Source: Agrobacterium salinitolerans
GTDB taxonomy: Bacteria; Pseudomonadota; Alphaproteobacteria; Rhizobiales; Rhizobiaceae
Assembly: GCF_002008225.1 (NCBI RefSeq)
Contig: NZ_MRDH01000006.1
Location: forward strand, 888,316-952,315
DNA length: 64,000 bases
Direction: 5' to 3'
Positions 15,613-26,897 of the stretch are shown piece by piece. Position 1 is the stretch's first letter. Every line of letters starts with the position of its first letter. The position numbers were made by a program, and so were the translations under genes. The notes under the pieces are model-generated. The model was given only the letters and a program-made list of their open reading frames with translations, searched no databases and was not told the origin of the DNA.

Positions 15613-17076
15613 TTACGTCCCGCAAAAAGTCCTGAACACCCGTTCATGGCTCATCGGCGGCTGCATATAGACGAAGTTATCCGGCCGCTCTTCGAAAGGC
15701 GTGGCGATCGCTCTCAGCATGGCGTGGAAGGGCTCGAAATCATCCTCTTCCACCGCCGCTTCGATCAGTTCCTCGATCCGATGGTTGCGCGGGATGACGG
15801 CCGGATTGGCGGCCAGCATCGCCGCTGATCTTTCGGAATCGGAAATCCCCTCGCGACCGGCTCTTTCCCGCCAGCGCTCCAGAAATTTGTCCGCCCCCGC
15901 AATATCGACGAACATGCCGCGAAATGGCTCGGCGTCACCATTGGCCGCATGGGAAAGACGCCGGAAGGTCAGCGTATAATCCGCTTCCGATGCCTGCATC
16001 AGCGCCAGCAGCGCCTGCACCAGATCCATGTCGCCCTCTTCCTCCACCGTCAGGCCAAGCTTTCCGCGCATGCCGGCAAGCCAGCGTTGGGGAAAGGCCG
16101 CGGCGAAATCGGCGAGAACGGCATTGGCGCGTTCGGCGGCTTTTTCCACCTGCGGATCGAGCAGCGGCAACAGGCATTCCGCCAGCCTGGCAATGTTCCA
16201 TTGGGCGATGCCGGGCTGATTGTTGAAGGCATAACGGCCCTGCGCATCGATGGAGGAAAAGACCTTGTTGGGGTGATATTCATCGAGGAAAGCGCAGGGG
16301 CCGAAATCGATGGTTTCGCCGGAAAGCGCCATATTGTCGGTGTTCATGACACCATGGATAAAGCCCACCATCATCCAGCGGGCGATGAGGTCGCATTGCC
16401 GTTGCGCAATGCCCTGCAGCAAGGCGAGATAGGGATTATCCGCCTGTTTCGCCTCGGGATAATGCCGATCGATGACGTAATCCGCGAGGTTTCTGACCGC
16501 TTCGTTGTCCTCGCGCGCGGCGAAAAACTGGAAGGTACCAACGCGGATATGGCTTGCCGCAACGCGGGTGAAGACGCCGCCCGGCAGGCCGACCTCACGC
16601 TGCACCCTCTCGCCGGAAAGGACAGCCGCCAGCGCCCGCGTGGCGGGAATGCCGAGCGCAAACATCGCCTCCGACACGATATATTCCCGCAGGACGGGGC
16701 CGAGCGCCGCGCGACCGTCGCCCCGGCGCGAAAACGGCGTCGGGCCGGAGCCTTTCAGCTGGATATCGCGGCGTTTTCCGTTCCTGTCGATCACTTCACC
16801 CAGCAGAATGGCGCGGCCATCGCCCAGCTGCGGCACGAAACCGCCGAACTGGTGGCCGGCATAGGCCATGGCCAGCGGCTCGGCCCCCTGCGGCACGACA
16901 TTGCCGGAAAAGATCGCCGCCAGCCTTTCATCGTCAAGGCCGGCCACATCGAGAAGGAGTTCATCGGCCAGCTCGCGATTGAAGGCGATGAGACGCGGCG
17001 CCTTCACCGGCGTCGGCAATACGGCGGCGCTGAAGCGCTCCGGCAGGCGGGCATAGGAATTGTCGAATTTCATCAC
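15613..17076 (-). CDS. selO: Protein adenylyltransferase SelO (YdiU/UPF0061)
   Basis: 487 residues, the usual length. SelO is a pseudokinase that transfers AMP from ATP to Ser/Thr/Tyr of redox proteins. Landmarks: MAYAGHQFGGFVPQLGDGRA, QLKGSGPTPFSRRGDGRAAL (Lys of the nucleotide pocket), LREYIVSEAMFALGIPATRA, VGFIHGVMNTDNMALSG and IDFGPCAFLDEY, where the DFG-like Asp binds metal. The C-terminus VFRTFCGT carries the near-terminal Cys that replaces selenocysteine of animal SelO. Starts at 17076 or 17073. It is divergent from the fructosidase gene with overlapping leader sequence. Confidence 0.95.
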   Translation of the reverse strand: MMKFDNSYARLPERFSAAVLPTPVKAPRLIAFNRELADELLLDVAGLDDERLAAIFSGNVVPQGAEPLAMAYAGHQFGGFVPQLGDGRAILLGEVIDRNGKRRDIQLKGSGPTPFSRRGDGRAALGPVLREYIVSEAMFALGIPATRALAAVLSGERVQREVGLPGGVFTRVAASHIRVGTFQFFAAREDNEAVRNLADYVIDRHYPEAKQADNPYLALLQGIAQRQCDLIARWMMVGFIHGVMNTDNMALSGETIDFGPCAFLDEYHPNKVFSSIDAQGRYAFNNQPGIAQWNIARLAECLLPLLDPQVEKAAERANAVLADFAAAFPQRWLAGMRGKLGLTVEEEGDMDLVQALLALMQASEADYTLTFRRLSHAANGDAEPFRGMFVDIAGADKFLERWRERAGREGISDSERSAAMLAANPAVIPRNHRIEELIEAAVEEDDFEPFHAMLRAIATPFEERPDNFVYMQPPMSHERVFRTFCGT

Positions 17077-17242
17077 GGGTAAACTCCCTGCTTTGCCCCT
17101 ATATGGGGCCGGAAGACGGCGGATGCGAGCGATAAATGCGACAGCTTCCGGATTGCTTCATTCAATTTTGCGCAATGAACTTTACTGCGCCATCATCGTT
17201 CCTATGCTTGATCCGCAGAATGCCGAAGGAAAGGGAAAAGCA

Positions 17243-18958
17243 ATGACCGTCGTTGAAGCCGCAGCCGAACCGGAAAGCGCCATCCGCACCATTCATACCG
17301 ACTTGCCCGTCAACGCCACCTTCCATGTCTGGTTAAAAGCGAAAAAAGACGCCGAGCCGGGTGCCGTCTCCTTTTCCAATCAGAATGGAAAATTCGCTGA
17401 GGTTTCAAGCGTCAACACGGAAGAGTTCGGTTTTCGAATCTATCAGGTTTTCGGCGGCGGCCATGTGGAGATCAGTTACGATACGGTCACGACCGCCGTT
17501 TCCGTCATCTACTGGTTCACCGCGTCAGATGTGCTCGAAACCGGAATCACGGTCGTCCATACCAAGCCGGACAATGCCGCACCCGAACTTCCCGGCAGCT
17601 ATCATTTCCGCCCACCCTTCGGATGGATGAACGACCCGAACGGTTTCGGTCGTTTCGAGGGGCGGCCGCATCTCTTCTATCAGCATTATTCGCATGGGCT
17701 GCGCTGGAACACCATGCATTGGGGCCACGCCGTCTCGTCGGATTATCTGCGCTGGCGGCACCTGCCTATTTTCCTTTTCCCTTCGGAAGATCTGACGACA
17801 AGACCTGACAAGCGGGGCGGCGCCTATTCCGGCTCCACCATTCCGCTGGTTGAAGGAACGGGCATCCGCGTCTTCTTCACCGAGCAGGTGCAGGACCGTA
17901 TTCCCGAACAGCAGATTCAGCTCACCGCCACCTCCTCCGATCTCATCATGGCCGGGCAGGCCGAGGTCATTCTGGGCCACCGCCCGGACGGACAGGGGCT
18001 GACGCCGGATTTCCGTGACCCCTATGTTTTCCGCGGTCCCGATGGCTTATGGAAAATGGTGCTCGGCAGCCAGAGCGATGGCGGCGGCGTCATTCTGCTT
18101 TACGAGACGCAGGACCCCACCGCTGCATCGGGCTGGACCTATGTGGGCAAGCTGTGGGTGGAAACGCGATATAAAACCACGGCCATCGAATGCCCCTGCC
18201 TGCTGCCGCTCGATGGACCCGCCAATGCCCGCTCCACCCGCTGGGTGCTGGTCTATGGGCTGATGCATTCGGAGGACCCGGAGACCGGCCGCAAGAACCT
18301 CACCATGGCCGATGTCGGCTGGTTCGACGGCAAGGTCTTCACAAAGGAAACCGGGCAGGAGCTGGATTTCGGCACCGACAATTACGCCTTCCAGGCCTTT
18401 CTGGATGGCGACAGCATCATCGGCATCGGCTGGCTGGCCAACTGGGCGGATGCCAATCCGGAAATCGACTTCCCCACCTCCATGACCCTGCCGCGTCGGA
18501 TTCATTATGTGAACGGCGAGCTTCTGACCCCGCCCATCGGTGCGGCGGAAAGCCTGCGCAGCCATATCCTTGACCGCACGCGGCTTGCCGCGGGCGAACG
18601 CGTCACCTTTATCAACGGGGCGGTGGAAATATTGTTCGAGCTTGCCTCGCCCGGCGCGCCCTTCGAACTGATGCTCGATCATCCGACGGTCACTCTGGGC
18701 GTCGTGTCGGATGAAACAGGGCTGTGGATCCGCCATGAGGACGGCCGTGACGGCGCCTCGCCACATTATATCGCCAAGGGAGCCAAGGCATCCCGCATCC
18801 GCATCTTCCTCGATTACGGCTCCATCGAAGTCTTCGCCAATCGCGGCCGATATGTGGGCACCAAACGCATCGAAGGGTTCGAACCGGTGCGTTCGGCGCT
18901 ATTGAAGGCCGCCCCCGGCGCGGTGGTGCATGCCACCAGCTGGGCGCTGAAACCCTGA
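17243..18958 (+). CDS. GH32 fructosidase (levanase/inulinase/invertase type)
   Basis: 571 residues. Catalytic motifs of GH32: nucleophile in GWMNDPNGF, transition-state Asp in FRDPYVF, acid/base Glu in AIECPCLLPL; also GAYSGSTIP. The first about 120 residues before the fivefold beta-propeller form an extra beta domain (NATFHVWLKAKK, GFRIYQVFGGGHVEI) as seen in some levanases; a C-terminal beta-sandwich ends IRIFLDYGSIEVFAN. No signal peptide, so it should act on imported oligofructosides or sucrose in the cytoplasm. ATG 17243 follows AAGGAAAGGG; longer in-frame starts would run into the SelO gene. Confidence 0.93.
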   Translation: MTVVEAAAEPESAIRTIHTDLPVNATFHVWLKAKKDAEPGAVSFSNQNGKFAEVSSVNTEEFGFRIYQVFGGGHVEISYDTVTTAVSVIYWFTASDVLETGITVVHTKPDNAAPELPGSYHFRPPFGWMNDPNGFGRFEGRPHLFYQHYSHGLRWNTMHWGHAVSSDYLRWRHLPIFLFPSEDLTTRPDKRGGAYSGSTIPLVEGTGIRVFFTEQVQDRIPEQQIQLTATSSDLIMAGQAEVILGHRPDGQGLTPDFRDPYVFRGPDGLWKMVLGSQSDGGGVILLYETQDPTAASGWTYVGKLWVETRYKTTAIECPCLLPLDGPANARSTRWVLVYGLMHSEDPETGRKNLTMADVGWFDGKVFTKETGQELDFGTDNYAFQAFLDGDSIIGIGWLANWADANPEIDFPTSMTLPRRIHYVNGELLTPPIGAAESLRSHILDRTRLAAGERVTFINGAVEILFELASPGAPFELMLDHPTVTLGVVSDETGLWIRHEDGRDGASPHYIAKGAKASRIRIFLDYGSIEVFANRGRYVGTKRIEGFEPVRSALLKAAPGAVVHATSWALKP

Positions 18959-19027
18959 GGAACCTTTTGGCGGATTGGGCGGTTGATAGACCCGACAGCG
19001 CCCATTCCACGGATAAGGAGAAACGGC

Positions 19028-19201
19028 ATGACCAAAATCCGCGACACCAGCGATCCGATCCTGTTTCCGACAGAAGCCAATGAAAACAAGGCCGAGAAAA
19101 AACGCGCCGGCAAGGGCATCGTCGTCATCATCGGCGCAATCGCGATCATGGCCTTCGTCGTTTACCTGGCGGCGATCACCATCGCCGCCACCCAGTCCTG
19201 A
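19028..19201 (+). CDS. 57-residue single-pass membrane protein
   Basis: A charged N-terminal half (TKIRDTSDPILFPTEANENK) followed by one clear membrane helix, GIVVIIGAIAIMAFVVYLAA, and a short tail. AAGGAG lies seven bases before the ATG. It follows the fructosidase by 69 bases and could be co-transcribed. No family is recognised; short tail-anchored proteins like this are frequent in rhizobia. Confidence 0.7.
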   Translation: MTKIRDTSDPILFPTEANENKAEKKRAGKGIVVIIGAIAIMAFVVYLAAITIAATQS

Positions 19202-19276
19202 CGGCGGCGGAAGAGCCGCCTTTCGCTTTGCCGCATTTCGGACGGAAAACCGGATCCCACTTTTTCTGGAAATGCT

Positions 19277-20674
19277 TCAGCGCCTTTCGCCCCGCAATCC
19301 GCTGGCGGTCATGATCGCCAGCACCGATACGATAACACCCAGCCCATAGAGATAAACCATCGGCATCGTCACATCCGCCCGCTCGATCTGCCCCACCAGA
19401 TCGGTAGCGGCGGCGACGGTGCCGCTGGCGCCCGCACCGGCGGCGGCGCCCAGCGTCGCGACAGTTGGCAAGAGCGCACCCGTCATCTTGCGCTCCTCCT
19501 CAGGAGCTGCCTCCATGGCGGCCTGACTGATGCCGGCCCAGGACATGCCAAAAGCCGATCCGATCAGGATTTGCCCGACGAGCATTTCTCCCCAGTTGCC
19601 GGTCGCCAGCCCGAGCCCCAGCAGCGCGCAGCCCGGCACCATCTGGTAGGGACCGTAATGCAGGCAAATCTCCCGCAGACGGGCAGAACGCAGGCTGCCG
19701 ATCAGCATTGCCACAAAGCTCCAGGCAAGCGGCATCGTCACCACGATGAAACCGGCAAAGGTCGGCTCATGCCGCCACAGATTGATGGCGACATAAGCGA
19801 GATACACGCTGCCCAGCGCATGGGCATAGGACATCAGGAACAACACCCAGAAACCGCTGCCGAGCACCGTCTTCAGCCGGAACGAATTCTTCGGGAAAAG
19901 CCCGATCGAAGGCCGGATGCCCGCCCGCAGAGAGGCCCACAGCAGCGCTGCCCCCGCCAGCAGGGAGAGCGCCCGCAGGCTCGCATCCTCGAAGGCGGAA
20001 GGGGCGGAAAAGGCCAATGCGCCGACAAGGCAGAGAACCAGCGGCACAAGCGGTCTGCGCGTCGCCGCAACCGGCCGCTCAGCGGAAACGGCAATCGCGG
20101 TATAGGCCAGAAGCAGCAGGATCAGCGGCGCCGACAGCAGGAAGGTGGCGCGCCAGGAAATATGCTCGGTGGCAAAACCGCCGGTCAGCGGACCGATGAA
20201 GGAGGCGACCGCCCAGATCGCCGCTTCGATCGCGAAGACCTTCGGCAACAGGCCGGAGCGGAAACCGGCGGGAATGAGGCTGTAACACACGGCCACGATC
20301 AGCCCGTCGGCCAGTCCCTGCAAGGCTCTGCCAATAACGACCCACAAAAAGTCGCCGGCGATTGCCGAAAGGACCGAACCGAAGGAAAATATCAGGCAGC
20401 AGAGAAGCAGGACGGCGCGCGCGCCGAAACGTTCGCGGAACAGCACGGCGGTGACACCGCCTGCGACGGAACCGACGAAATAAAGACTATAGGCCCAGCT
20501 ATAGAAAGCAGCGCCGCCGATTTCGTTGACGGCCACGGGCAAGGCCGTCACCACCGCGAACTGGTTGAAAGCGTGCAGGCCGATACCTGAGGAGATGACG
20601 GTCAGAAGCGAGAGGTTAGCCCCGCTCAGCAATTCGCCCCAGCCGTTTTTCTCCACCATTTCCATACTCGACAA
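19277..20674 (-). CDS. MFS transporter (14-TM-like, drug-resistance type)
   Basis: 465 residues with 12-14 hydrophobic segments. AVVTALPVAVNEIGG, VGSVAGGVTAVLFRERFGARA (motif A) and VIGRALQGLADGLIVAVCYSL (motif C-like region in TM5; cited in parts) place it with DHA2-type efflux carriers. Substrate unknown. The TTG at 20674 has AGGATACGG upstream and is used; ATG 20665 is the alternative. Convergent with the 57-aa gene. The C-terminus ends in GLRGERR. Confidence 0.85.
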   Translation of the reverse strand: MSSMEMVEKNGWGELLSGANLSLLTVISSGIGLHAFNQFAVVTALPVAVNEIGGAAFYSWAYSLYFVGSVAGGVTAVLFRERFGARAVLLLCCLIFSFGSVLSAIAGDFLWVVIGRALQGLADGLIVAVCYSLIPAGFRSGLLPKVFAIEAAIWAVASFIGPLTGGFATEHISWRATFLLSAPLILLLLAYTAIAVSAERPVAATRRPLVPLVLCLVGALAFSAPSAFEDASLRALSLLAGAALLWASLRAGIRPSIGLFPKNSFRLKTVLGSGFWVLFLMSYAHALGSVYLAYVAINLWRHEPTFAGFIVVTMPLAWSFVAMLIGSLRSARLREICLHYGPYQMVPGCALLGLGLATGNWGEMLVGQILIGSAFGMSWAGISQAAMEAAPEEERKMTGALLPTVATLGAAAGAGASGTVAAATDLVGQIERADVTMPMVYLYGLGVIVSVLAIMTASGLRGERR

Positions 20675-20841
20675 AGCCGTATCCTTTCCATTTTTTCAGG
20701 CACGGCGGGCAAACTAGAACCTCAAGCACCATTGAGGTCAAGACGACTTTTTCACGTCATTTGTTTTGAAGGTATCCCGCACGGCAGGAACCCTCCGCGC
20801 GCCCGCTCGTTTGCCGAAGGACCGACAGAAAGGACACCGTC

Positions 20842-21090
20842 ATGGACCGCAAGAAAATCCTGCCCCTTAACGAAGACGCCATGGACGAGGATTTGCTCGA
20901 TCTCGACATCGACTCCCTGCCCGCCAAGGGAGAGATTCCGCAATCCATCGAACAGGAAATCGAGGAAGAAGAGGCGGAGACCGAGGACGACCCCTATCAG
21001 GAAAGCGACGAGGCCCTGCCCGACGATGCCGAGGAACGGGTGATCAACCGCAACCCTTCGCGGGAAGGCGGAGCTTTCGACGAGGTTTAG
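20842..21090 (+). CDS. Acidic 82-residue hypothetical protein
   Basis: Very acidic (many Glu/Asp; EIEEEEAETEDD), probably disordered, with a basic start MDRKKILPLNED and a C-terminal NRNPSREGGAFDEV. GAAAGGACACC precedes the ATG. It stands alone between the divergent MFS gene and the convergent ParE toxin gene. No function is recognised. Confidence 0.6.
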   Translation: MDRKKILPLNEDAMDEDLLDLDIDSLPAKGEIPQSIEQEIEEEEAETEDDPYQESDEALPDDAEERVINRNPSREGGAFDEV

Positions 21091-21452
21091 GGAAGATTCA
21101 GGGCGCGACGGGACGAAAGGCGGGTGAGCATATGGCGTAGATGATCCTGCCCGCCGAAAAAGACTGCAAGAATACGCACGATCTTTTCGCCCTCATCGAC
21201 ATCGAAATAAAAGACAGCCTGATTTTTCGTTACCCGGCGAAGGCCGGGTAATATTTCGGGCAACAATGTCCCCTGAAAAGGCGCTTTGTGAAGCGCTTCC
21301 ATGTCCGCTTCAATCGACCCCACGCGTCGCGCGGCGCGCGTGAAAGCCGCTGGCAAGGCATCGCCGAGGTCGAGATAGGACTGGATAAGATGATCGAGAA
21401 TGAGGTCGAGGTCCTGATCCGTCTGCGTCGAACGCAGGACCTTAAAGGCCAT
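21087..21452 (-). CDS. ParE/RelE-superfamily toxin
   Basis: 121 residues, slightly longer than usual (about 95-100). FKVLRSTQTDQDLDLILDHL is the N-terminal strand-helix; the core ends GLRRVTKNQAVFYFDVDE and VRILAVFFGGQDHLRHM, which is the ParE pattern of a final strand followed by a basic helix. ParE toxins inhibit DNA gyrase. It overlaps the antitoxin gene by 11 bases. The last four bases overlap the convergent acidic-protein gene, a tight tail-to-tail arrangement. Confidence 0.85.
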   Translation of the reverse strand: MAFKVLRSTQTDQDLDLILDHLIQSYLDLGDALPAAFTRAARRVGSIEADMEALHKAPFQGTLLPEILPGLRRVTKNQAVFYFDVDEGEKIVRILAVFFGGQDHLRHMLTRLSSRRALNLP

Positions 21453-21711
21453 GGCTGGCCTTCCGGGCTGCTATCATCGCTGCCGTTCTTTGCTTGCCGT
21501 CTTCCACGGAGACGAAGTCACCCTGCCCTCGCTCAACCAGCAAATCACGAAGCGCGGCAAGTTCGGCGTCCCGCAGCTCCGTTTCCTGCCGAAGCAGTTC
21601 CAGCCCACGCTGCACGACGGCACTGAGGCTGGCATAACGCCCTTCCTCCACCAGCCTGCGGGCGAAGCTATCCTGTTGATCGGAGATGGAAACTGACGCC
21701 TTGACGGACAC
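21442..21711 (-). CDS. ParD-family antitoxin
   Basis: 89 residues. MSVKASVSISDQQDSFARRL is the ribbon-helix-helix strand and first helix; GRYASLSAVVQRGLELL is the second helix; the C-terminal half (EDGKQRTAAMIAARKASHGL) is the toxin-binding tail. The start is GTG at 21711 behind GGGAG. It should neutralise the ParE toxin encoded next and repress the pair from the palindrome at 21739-21749. Confidence 0.87.
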   Translation of the reverse strand: MSVKASVSISDQQDSFARRLVEEGRYASLSAVVQRGLELLRQETELRDAELAALRDLLVERGQGDFVSVEDGKQRTAAMIAARKASHGL

Positions 21712-21738
21712 TGTGGCACTCCCGGTTCAAAAGAGATA

Positions 21739-21749
21739 CTACTCAGTAG
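21739..21749 (-). promoter_or_regulatory. Likely ParD operator
   Basis: CTACTCAGTAG (CTACT-G-AGTAG on the coding strand), a perfect 11-bp dyad 28 bases before the ParD start. It overlaps a possible -10 (TATGCT), so binding would block transcription; autoregulation is the rule for ParD families. Confidence 0.5.
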
Positions 21750-21758
21750 CATATTTCG

Positions 21759-21775
21759 CCCATTGTTCCAATGGG
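21759..21775 (-). terminator. Hairpin after the MazF-type gene
   Basis: CCCATTG-TTC-CAATGGG, five bases after the toxin stop codon. No T run follows in the direction of transcription, so it may be a weak terminator. Confidence 0.4.
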
Positions 21776-21780
21776 TGTTC

Positions 21781-22140
21781 TCAGGCGGGATCGATCATGC
21801 TGATGACACGACCGGCGATTTCGTCGATCGTCGCATCGTCAAGGGTTTCGATATATTTCGCTTTCTTCTGGGCGGCACGGGCAACAATGTCCATGCTTCT
21901 CACCTGGTTGCATAGTGCGACACCGGTTGTCTTATGGCCCGATATGTTCACGGCAAGCCCTGCCCTGCGTGTGAATACTCCGCCCGTCGTCACGGGAACG
22001 ACAAGGCACAGTCCAACCGCGTTGATTTCTCTGGGCGTGATGACGATACAACGATGTTCGTCCCTGATTTCGCTGCCGATCACAGGATTGAGGTCGACCA
22101 GATAAACGTCGCCACGTTTTGGAACCTGACTGCGGACCAT
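21781..22140 (-). CDS. PemK/MazF-family toxin (endoribonuclease)
   Basis: 119 residues. VPKRGDVYLVDLNPVIGSEI is the opening strand pair and RCIVITPREIN the next; LCLVVPVTTGG and ALCNQVRSMDI are conserved in ChpB/PemK. MazF-type toxins cut mRNA at short sequences. The start ATG shares one base with the antitoxin stop (TGATG at 22140), so the pair is coupled. An extension to 22179 lies within the antitoxin gene and is rejected. Confidence 0.9.
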   Translation of the reverse strand: MVRSQVPKRGDVYLVDLNPVIGSEIRDEHRCIVITPREINAVGLCLVVPVTTGGVFTRRAGLAVNISGHKTTGVALCNQVRSMDIVARAAQKKAKYIETLDDATIDEIAGRVISMIDPA

Positions 22141-22406
22141 CAAAGAGCTTCTTTGCCGACTGGCGGCGCTTCGTCCCATTCCCGCGCGCTGGCATTGAGG
22201 GCGGCGACTTCATCCGCCCCCTCCAGCAATTCGGCAAGCGTGAAGCGCTTCTTTTCCTGCCGAACCGGGCTTGCGACCAGCGCGCCGTTATCGACCTCGA
22301 GCGTCAGTTGCTCACCGATTTCCAGCCCCAGCATCTTCAAAAGAGCGGGCGGGATGGTCATCACCGCCGCACCGCCCTGACGTCTTATTCTCGTCGTTAC
22401 GGTCAT
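22140..22406 (-). CDS. MazE/ChpS-type AbrB antitoxin
   Basis: 88 residues. TRIRRQGGAAVMTIPPALLKMLGLEIGEQLTLEV (in short: RRQGGAAVMTIPPALL then LGLEIGEQL) is a swapped-hairpin AbrB DNA-binding domain; the tail KRFTLAELLEGADEVAAL would wrap the toxin. It starts at 22406 with GGAG upstream; ATG 22421 (MERRL) is an alternative. Autorepression is expected. Confidence 0.88.
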   Translation of the reverse strand: MTVTTRIRRQGGAAVMTIPPALLKMLGLEIGEQLTLEVDNGALVASPVRQEKKRFTLAELLEGADEVAALNASAREWDEAPPVGKEAL

Positions 22407-22474
22407 CAGTCTGCGCTCCATTTTGTGCAATATATGTAGCACATTTTCAAGCCTGCGCAAACGGAGGTCGTGCC

Positions 22475-22675
22475 TCAACCCGCCCGTTCCGGCGAATAAC
22501 CGGCTTCGCGGATCGCCGCTTCCGCGGTTGCGGCATCGCCCATAACCGTCAGTCTGTGGGCATCGAGGTCGATGCTGACGGATGCGCCGGGAAGCACTTC
22601 CGTCAGAGCGCCGCGCAGCGTCTTTTCGCAATGGCCGCAGGTCATGTCCGGAATGAGGAAGGTGGTTGCACTCAT
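22475..22675 (-). CDS. copZ: CopZ-like copper chaperone (HMA domain)
   Basis: 66 residues, a single heavy-metal-associated domain with DMTCGHCEKT; Cys13 and Cys16 bind Cu(I). ASVSIDLDAHRLTV and the late AIREAGYSPE complete the ferredoxin-like fold. It lies 54 bases downstream of the MerR regulator gene and would carry Cu(I) to the ATPase encoded first in the operon. Confidence 0.9.
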   Translation of the reverse strand: MSATTFLIPDMTCGHCEKTLRGALTEVLPGASVSIDLDAHRLTVMGDAATAEAAIREAGYSPERAG

Positions 22676-22728
22676 GGTTTTCTCCTTCTGGCCGGTAGCG
22701 ATATTGTCGCGCCGGTTGTCATTAAAGT

Positions 22729-23147
22729 TCAGTGAGTTCTGGCTGGCTTGCCGTCTGTCTTGTCGGCACCCGCGAGATCATCGAGGATGGGGCAATCGGG
22801 CCGGTGGTCGCCGCCGCAGCAATGGGCGAGATGAGAGAGCGTTTTCACCATGCTCTTCATCTCGGCGATCTTCTGCTCGAGATCGGCGATGTGGACGAGC
22901 GCGATTTCCTTCACCGCCGAACTCTCACGGCTTTTGTCCTGCCAGAGTTTCAGCAGCGTCTCGGTTTCTTCCAGCGAGAAACCGAGCGTGCGCGCCCGCT
23001 TGATGAAGCGCAGATTGTGCACGTCCTGCTCGCCATAGACCCGGTAATTATTGCCGGTGCGGGCGGCCGGCGTGATGAGGCCGATCTGCTCGTAATAACG
23101 GATCATCTTGGCGGAAACGCCCGATGCTTCCGATGCCTGCCCGATAT

Positions 23148-23151
<4 letters not shown>
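22729..23151 (-). CDS. cueR: CueR, copper-responsive MerR-family activator
   Basis: 140 residues. MNIGQASEASGVSAKMIRYY is the MerR helix-turn-helix start. Cys112 and Cys120, in CCGGDHRPDCPI, fall at the numbers of the Cu(I) ligands of E. coli CueR, which is strong support for copper rather than zinc or mercury sensing. The gene overlaps the end of the ATPase gene by ATGA (23148-23151), so activator and pump are made together under the promoter at 25753-25783. Confidence 0.93.
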
Positions 23152-25730
<2,579 letters not shown>

Positions 25731-25752
25731 GGGAAATCCCCTTTCGAGACCC

Positions 25753-25783
25753 TATGTAGAGATTCCCATGATGGGAAGGTCAA
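25753..25783 (-). promoter_or_regulatory. CueR-type promoter/operator of copA
   Basis: On the minus strand: -35 TTGACC (25778-25783), a 19-bp spacer and -10 TACATA (25753-25758). The long spacer is the hallmark of MerR-family activation. The spacer holds the dyad TTCCCATCATGGGAA (25763-25777), which with the -35 reads ACCTTCCC-like, the CueR box core. Confidence 0.85.
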
Positions 25784-25905
25784 GGGAAGCGGAAACTTTT
25801 TGTCGAACACACAATCGTGAGTGCGGCCCCCCGCTGCAAAATATGACGTTGGCCGCAATCATACGATCTGTGGAGCCGATACCGGGCGGGGCCTGCCGAG
25901 CGCGT

Positions 25906-26514
25906 TCAGAGGGCTGTGTGTCTTGCCAGATAAACCGTGGCGCCGCCGCATCCGGGATCGTTGACGACATGATCGAGAAGCCGGAAACCGTGCGCGGCGA
26001 GCAGGATTTCATATTCATCGCGTGCAAGGCTCGCATGATAAAGCGGCCGGCCCTGAAAGGTGCCGATCGCTTCCCCGTGATCCGGTCCGGCCGTGAACAT
26101 CAACGCCGCACCGTCATTGGCGTGCTGGTGGAAAATGCCGAACATGCGGCGCTGATCCTCCACCGTCAGATGGAAAAAACTGTGCCACGCGATCAACCCG
26201 TCGAAGCGGCGGCCGAGGGCCAGCTTTCGCATATCCGCAACCGCCCAGAGGTTGCCGGGAAATCTCTTCCGGCAAAGCTCGACCAGCGGCAGGGACGCAT
26301 CGATGCCCGTCACCTCATAACCGCTGGCGATGAAGTAGCCGGCGATCGGCTCACCGGAACCGCAGCCAATATCGAGAATGGACGCGCCCTTCGGCAAGAG
26401 CGACATGAACCTGTCGAGCCAGGGTTTTTCGGCAAGGGAGCGTCCACGCTGCCTGTCGAAATCGGCCCCGTGTTCGGTATAGAGCCCGATGACATCGCAG
26501 GAGGCATTCGACAT
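25906..26514 (-). CDS. Class I SAM-dependent methyltransferase
   Basis: 202 residues. SILDIGCGSGEPIAGYF (about 45-61) is SAM motif I, VTGIDASLPLVELCRKR motif II with the acidic residue that binds the ribose, and FDGLIAWHSFFHLTVEDQRR motif IV/post-motif. The C-terminal half (YHASLARDEYEILLAAHGFRL) is typical of small-molecule methyltransferases. Substrate unknown. ATG 26514 is used, since the upstream ATG at 26568 lacks a ribosome site. Divergent from the RelB-YafQ pair. Confidence 0.85.
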   Translation of the reverse strand: MSNASCDVIGLYTEHGADFDRQRGRSLAEKPWLDRFMSLLPKGASILDIGCGSGEPIAGYFIASGYEVTGIDASLPLVELCRKRFPGNLWAVADMRKLALGRRFDGLIAWHSFFHLTVEDQRRMFGIFHQHANDGAALMFTAGPDHGEAIGTFQGRPLYHASLARDEYEILLAAHGFRLLDHVVNDPGCGGATVYLARHTAL

Positions 26515-26621
26515 TTCCGCTCGTCCCTTCCCAAGTTCAGGATAACCCGTTGCCTGTGCATCGAACATTGAAACTGATGCTCATTTGAGCTACATACAGC
26601 ATTATCCAAAGGAGGTCGATC

Positions 26622-26897
26622 ATGACCGCAAATGCTTATGTGAGAGCGCGCATCGATCAGGCGCTCAAGGATGACGCGACTGCCGTGCTCGACAGTCTGG
26701 GGCTGACTGTTTCCGATGTCATGCGAATGATGCTGACGCGCATTGCCCGAGAAAAAGCACTGCCGATAGAACTGACGCAACCGAACGCTGAAACGCTCGC
26801 CGCGATTGAAGAAGCGCGCGCCATCGCGGCTGCCAGGCGCAATCGTTTCGGCACGGCGGAAGCCCTGTTTGACGCCCTTGATGGTAACAAACGGTGA
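26622..26897 (+). CDS. RelB/DinJ-family antitoxin
   Basis: 91 residues. The N-terminal ribbon-helix-helix reads AYVRARIDQALKDDATAVL then GLTVSDVMRMMLTRIAREKA, the DinJ pattern; the tail has FGTAEALFDALDGNKR. AAAGGAGG lies eight bases before the ATG. Its stop overlaps the toxin start (GTGA, 26894-26897). It should repress the pair from sites in the 26569-26621 leader. Confidence 0.88.
   Translation: MTANAYVRARIDQALKDDATAVLDSLGLTVSDVMRMMLTRIAREKALPIELTQPNAETLAAIEEARAIAAARRNRFGTAEALFDALDGNKR

Noticed and set aside
15949-17082. 377-codon plus-strand frame opposite SelO
   Set aside because: Antisense shadow; SelO motifs on the minus strand are complete.
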